Positions 62,456 to 64,000 of a stretch of DNA of 64,000 nucleotides are shown here, piece by piece (the stretch's first letter is position 1; the number at the start of each line of letters is the position of its first letter). Source of the stretch: Mycolicibacterium novocastrense (GTDB lineage: Bacteria; Actinomycetota; Actinomycetes; Mycobacteriales; Mycobacteriaceae); assembly GCF_001570485.1 (NCBI RefSeq), contig NZ_BCTA01000028.1, forward strand, positions 331,068 through 395,067, in the 5' to 3' direction. The position numbers and the translations under genes were made by a program. The notes under the pieces were generated by a model. That model had not been told where the DNA came from, searched no databases, and saw nothing but the letters and a program-made list of their open reading frames with translations.

Positions 62456-63070
62456 ATGACTGCAGCCGAGAACCTGCCCGTCAACCATCACGCCGACCAT
62501 CCCGGTTTCTCCGGCCCGATGGGTGCGCTGGTCGGGCTGGTGTTGATGCTCATGGGGCGGCCGAGCGCGCGTCTTGCAGCGGACCTCGCTGAGGTGTCGG
62601 CCGCGGACACCGTGGTCGACATCGGGTGCGGTCCCGGTTCTGCGGTCCGCGAGGCCGTCCGCCGCGGTGCGGTCGCGACGGGGGTCGATCCGGCGCCGGT
62701 GATGCTCCGGCTCGCCCGCATGTTCACACCCGACGGTTCTGTCGCGTGGACGACGGGGACCGCCGAGCGCGTGCCCTTGTCCGACCAGTCGGCGACGGTG
62801 GTGTGGTCGCTGGCGACCGTGCACCACTGGCAGGACGTTGGCGACGGGCTCAGCGAGGCGGCTCGGCTGCTGGTTCCCGGTGGGCGCCTGCTCGCCGTTG
62901 AACGACAGACGAAACCGGGCGCGACGGGCCTGGCCAGCCACGGGTGGACGCGCCGGCAGGCCGACGCGTTCGCGGAGCTGTGCCGTTCGGCGGGTTTCGT
63001 GGACGTGACGGTCGGCGGGCACAAAGCGGGGCGGCGCGACGTGTGGGCCGTCCGGGCCGTTCGTCCCTGA
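62456..63070 (+). CDS. SAM-dependent class I methyltransferase
   Basis: A 204-residue protein with SAM motif I VVDIGCGPGSAVREAVRRG, an acidic residue in TGVDPAPVM and motif DQSATVVWSLATVHHW. ATG at 62456, a few bases past the MerR promoter. UbiE/COQ5-like small-molecule methyltransferase; substrate unknown. It may inactivate the compound sensed by MerR. Confidence 0.85.
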   Translation: MTAAENLPVNHHADHPGFSGPMGALVGLVLMLMGRPSARLAADLAEVSAADTVVDIGCGPGSAVREAVRRGAVATGVDPAPVMLRLARMFTPDGSVAWTTGTAERVPLSDQSATVVWSLATVHHWQDVGDGLSEAARLLVPGGRLLAVERQTKPGATGLASHGWTRRQADAFAELCRSAGFVDVTVGGHKAGRRDVWAVRAVRP

Positions 63071-63208
63071 GCGGCCGCGGCCGACCTCCGGCGCCGAGTG
63101 TGCGTCTGCTAGACCTGAAGACTGCACGCCAGCGCACGATGGGCCTGCGGACACCTCGCCAATCGACCTAACACGTTCTCTGACAGGACATTACGGAAGG
63201 ACTAGCGA

Positions 63209-63910
63209 ATGAAGACAGCGGTCGTCACCGGCGGCGGCTCGGGGATCGGACGCGCGATCGTGGAAAGGTTGCGCGCCGACGGTCACCGCGTCGCCACGCT
63301 CGACCTGGCGCCGAGCGACGAGGAGCTCGCCTTCACCGCGGATGTCACCGATCGCGGTCAGGTCGACGCCGCGCTGTCGGCGGTCCGTAGCCAGCTGGCG
63401 CCGGTGGCGATTCTGGTCAATGCGGCGGGCCTGGACGGGTTCTCGCGGTTCGCCGACATCACGTTCGAGCAATGGCAGCGCGTGGTCGACGTCAATCTCA
63501 ACGGCGTCTTTCACTGCGTGCAGGCGGTATTGCCGGACATGGTGGACGCGGGTTGGGGCCGGATCGTCAACATCTCGTCGTCGAGCACGCATTCCGGCGC
63601 GCCGTACATGGCGCACTACGTGGCGGCAAAATCCGCGGTGAACGGGTTGACGAAGACGCTGGCGCTCGAATACGGGCCGGTGGGCATCACGGTCAACGCG
63701 GTGCCGCCGGGTTTCATCGACACGCCGATGCTGCGGGCGGCGGAGGTGCGGGGTCACCTCGGTGACATCCAGGCGACGATCGACGCGACCCCGGTGCGCC
63801 GCATGGGTAAGCCCGAGGACATCGCGGCCACATGCGCGTTTCTCGTCTCAGAAGAAGCCGGGTACATCACCGGTCAGATCATCGGCGTCAACGGTGGCCG
63901 CAACACCTAG
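63209..63910 (+). CDS. SDR family oxidoreductase (3-oxoacyl-ACP-reductase-like)
   Basis: A 233-residue short-chain dehydrogenase: TGGGSGIGRAIV (about 8-19), NAAG, Ser in NISSSSTHSG and catalytic pair YVAAK, with a C-terminal GYITGQIIGVNGG. Complete at 63910. GGAAGG lies upstream of the ATG. Belongs to the FabG-like classical SDRs. Its downstream context is cut off by the window end. Confidence 0.88.
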   Translation: MKTAVVTGGGSGIGRAIVERLRADGHRVATLDLAPSDEELAFTADVTDRGQVDAALSAVRSQLAPVAILVNAAGLDGFSRFADITFEQWQRVVDVNLNGVFHCVQAVLPDMVDAGWGRIVNISSSSTHSGAPYMAHYVAAKSAVNGLTKTLALEYGPVGITVNAVPPGFIDTPMLRAAEVRGHLGDIQATIDATPVRRMGKPEDIAATCAFLVSEEAGYITGQIIGVNGGRNT

Positions 63911-64000
63911 CCTCGATCTTTCGTGATGATCGGTTGATGACGGGCGTGTAATGCACGGAAGTGCCTGTCCTGCTTGAGAAAATCGGCTTGTCTAGGTCCA

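Noticed and set aside
63096..63138. Fourth copy of the dispersed repeat
   Set aside because: GAGTGTGCGTCTGC resembles one arm, but the middle and the second arm do not align.
61919..63154. N-terminal extension of the alpha/beta hydrolase to 700 residues
   Set aside because: It would cover MerR and the methyltransferase; the normal-length start at 61918 explains the family domain completely.
63911..64000. Possible gene or RNA at the window end
   Set aside because: Only 90 bases remain after the SDR; no start, hairpin or tRNA-like structure can be supported.

Overview
The window is from a high-GC actinobacterium, most likely a Mycolicibacterium/Mycobacterium or close relative. The evidence is strong GC bias, frequent GTG/TTG starts, ATGA/GTGA/TGATG gene couplings, a complete YrbEA-YrbEB-MceA-F operon, and steroid-ring genes (KshA, KstD-like, HsaA/HsaC/HsaD-like). 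No tRNA, rRNA, CRISPR array or insertion sequence was seen, and no gene-free stretch exceeds 300 bases.

Layout. 1-15 kb is mostly housekeeping and accessory: the end of a sulfonate uptake/desulfonation locus (ssuA', ssuD), a lipoprotein, a type-B carboxylesterase, a kinase-like fusion protein, YnfA bracketed by two copies of a dispersed repeat, a gluconate module (GntR, gluconokinase, GntP permease), RDD, DoxX and DUF6328 membrane proteins, a thioesterase and a PadR regulator. 14-53 kb is a catabolic island: KstD-like dehydrogenase, KshA, a 2OG-oxygenase-like unknown, three esterase/hydrolases, two SDRs, two acyl-CoA dehydrogenases, enoyl-CoA hydratase, aldehyde and alcohol dehydrogenases, acyl-CoA synthetase, two Baeyer-Villiger monooxygenases, an old-yellow-enzyme, an IclR regulator, HsaA-, HsaC- and HsaD-like ring-cleavage enzymes, a [2Fe-2S] ferredoxin, an eight-gene mce import operon and two small secreted proteins. 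53-64 kb holds an EamA exporter, a PotABCD-type polyamine ABC transporter, an SRPBCC protein, an MFS/hydrolase/MerR group facing a methyltransferase, and an SDR.

How it works together (inference). The island looks like a self-contained pathway for a polycyclic, steroid-like substrate. Mce/YrbE would import it. KstD and KshA would open ring B, HsaA/C/D would hydroxylate, cleave and hydrolyse ring A, and the acyl-CoA enzymes would shorten a side chain. The BVMO, esterase and SDR sets suggest ketone-to-ester-to-alcohol removal of a keto side chain. HsaB, KshB, HsaE/F/G and KstR are not in the window, so the set must borrow partners or act on a different compound from cholesterol.

Main discovery. 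A 17-bp palindrome, GTTCCG-N-T-N-A-N-CGGAAC in its ideal form, occurs in 13 variants at nearly every promoter region of the island: kstD/kshA, the 2OG-like gene, the NTF2/SDR/esterase operon, fadD/BVMO, Dabb/OYE, the hsaA operon, ferredoxin/BVMO, hsaD/mce (three copies) and the secreted pair (two copies). I found no convincing copy in the flanking intergenic regions. It defines a likely single regulon and is not the KstR consensus. Other structures of note are a perfect 17-bp-stem hairpin reused at two convergent junctions, a ~62-bp palindromic dispersed repeat in three copies, an 11-residue repeat tail on a DoxX protein, and a probable CTG start for PotA.
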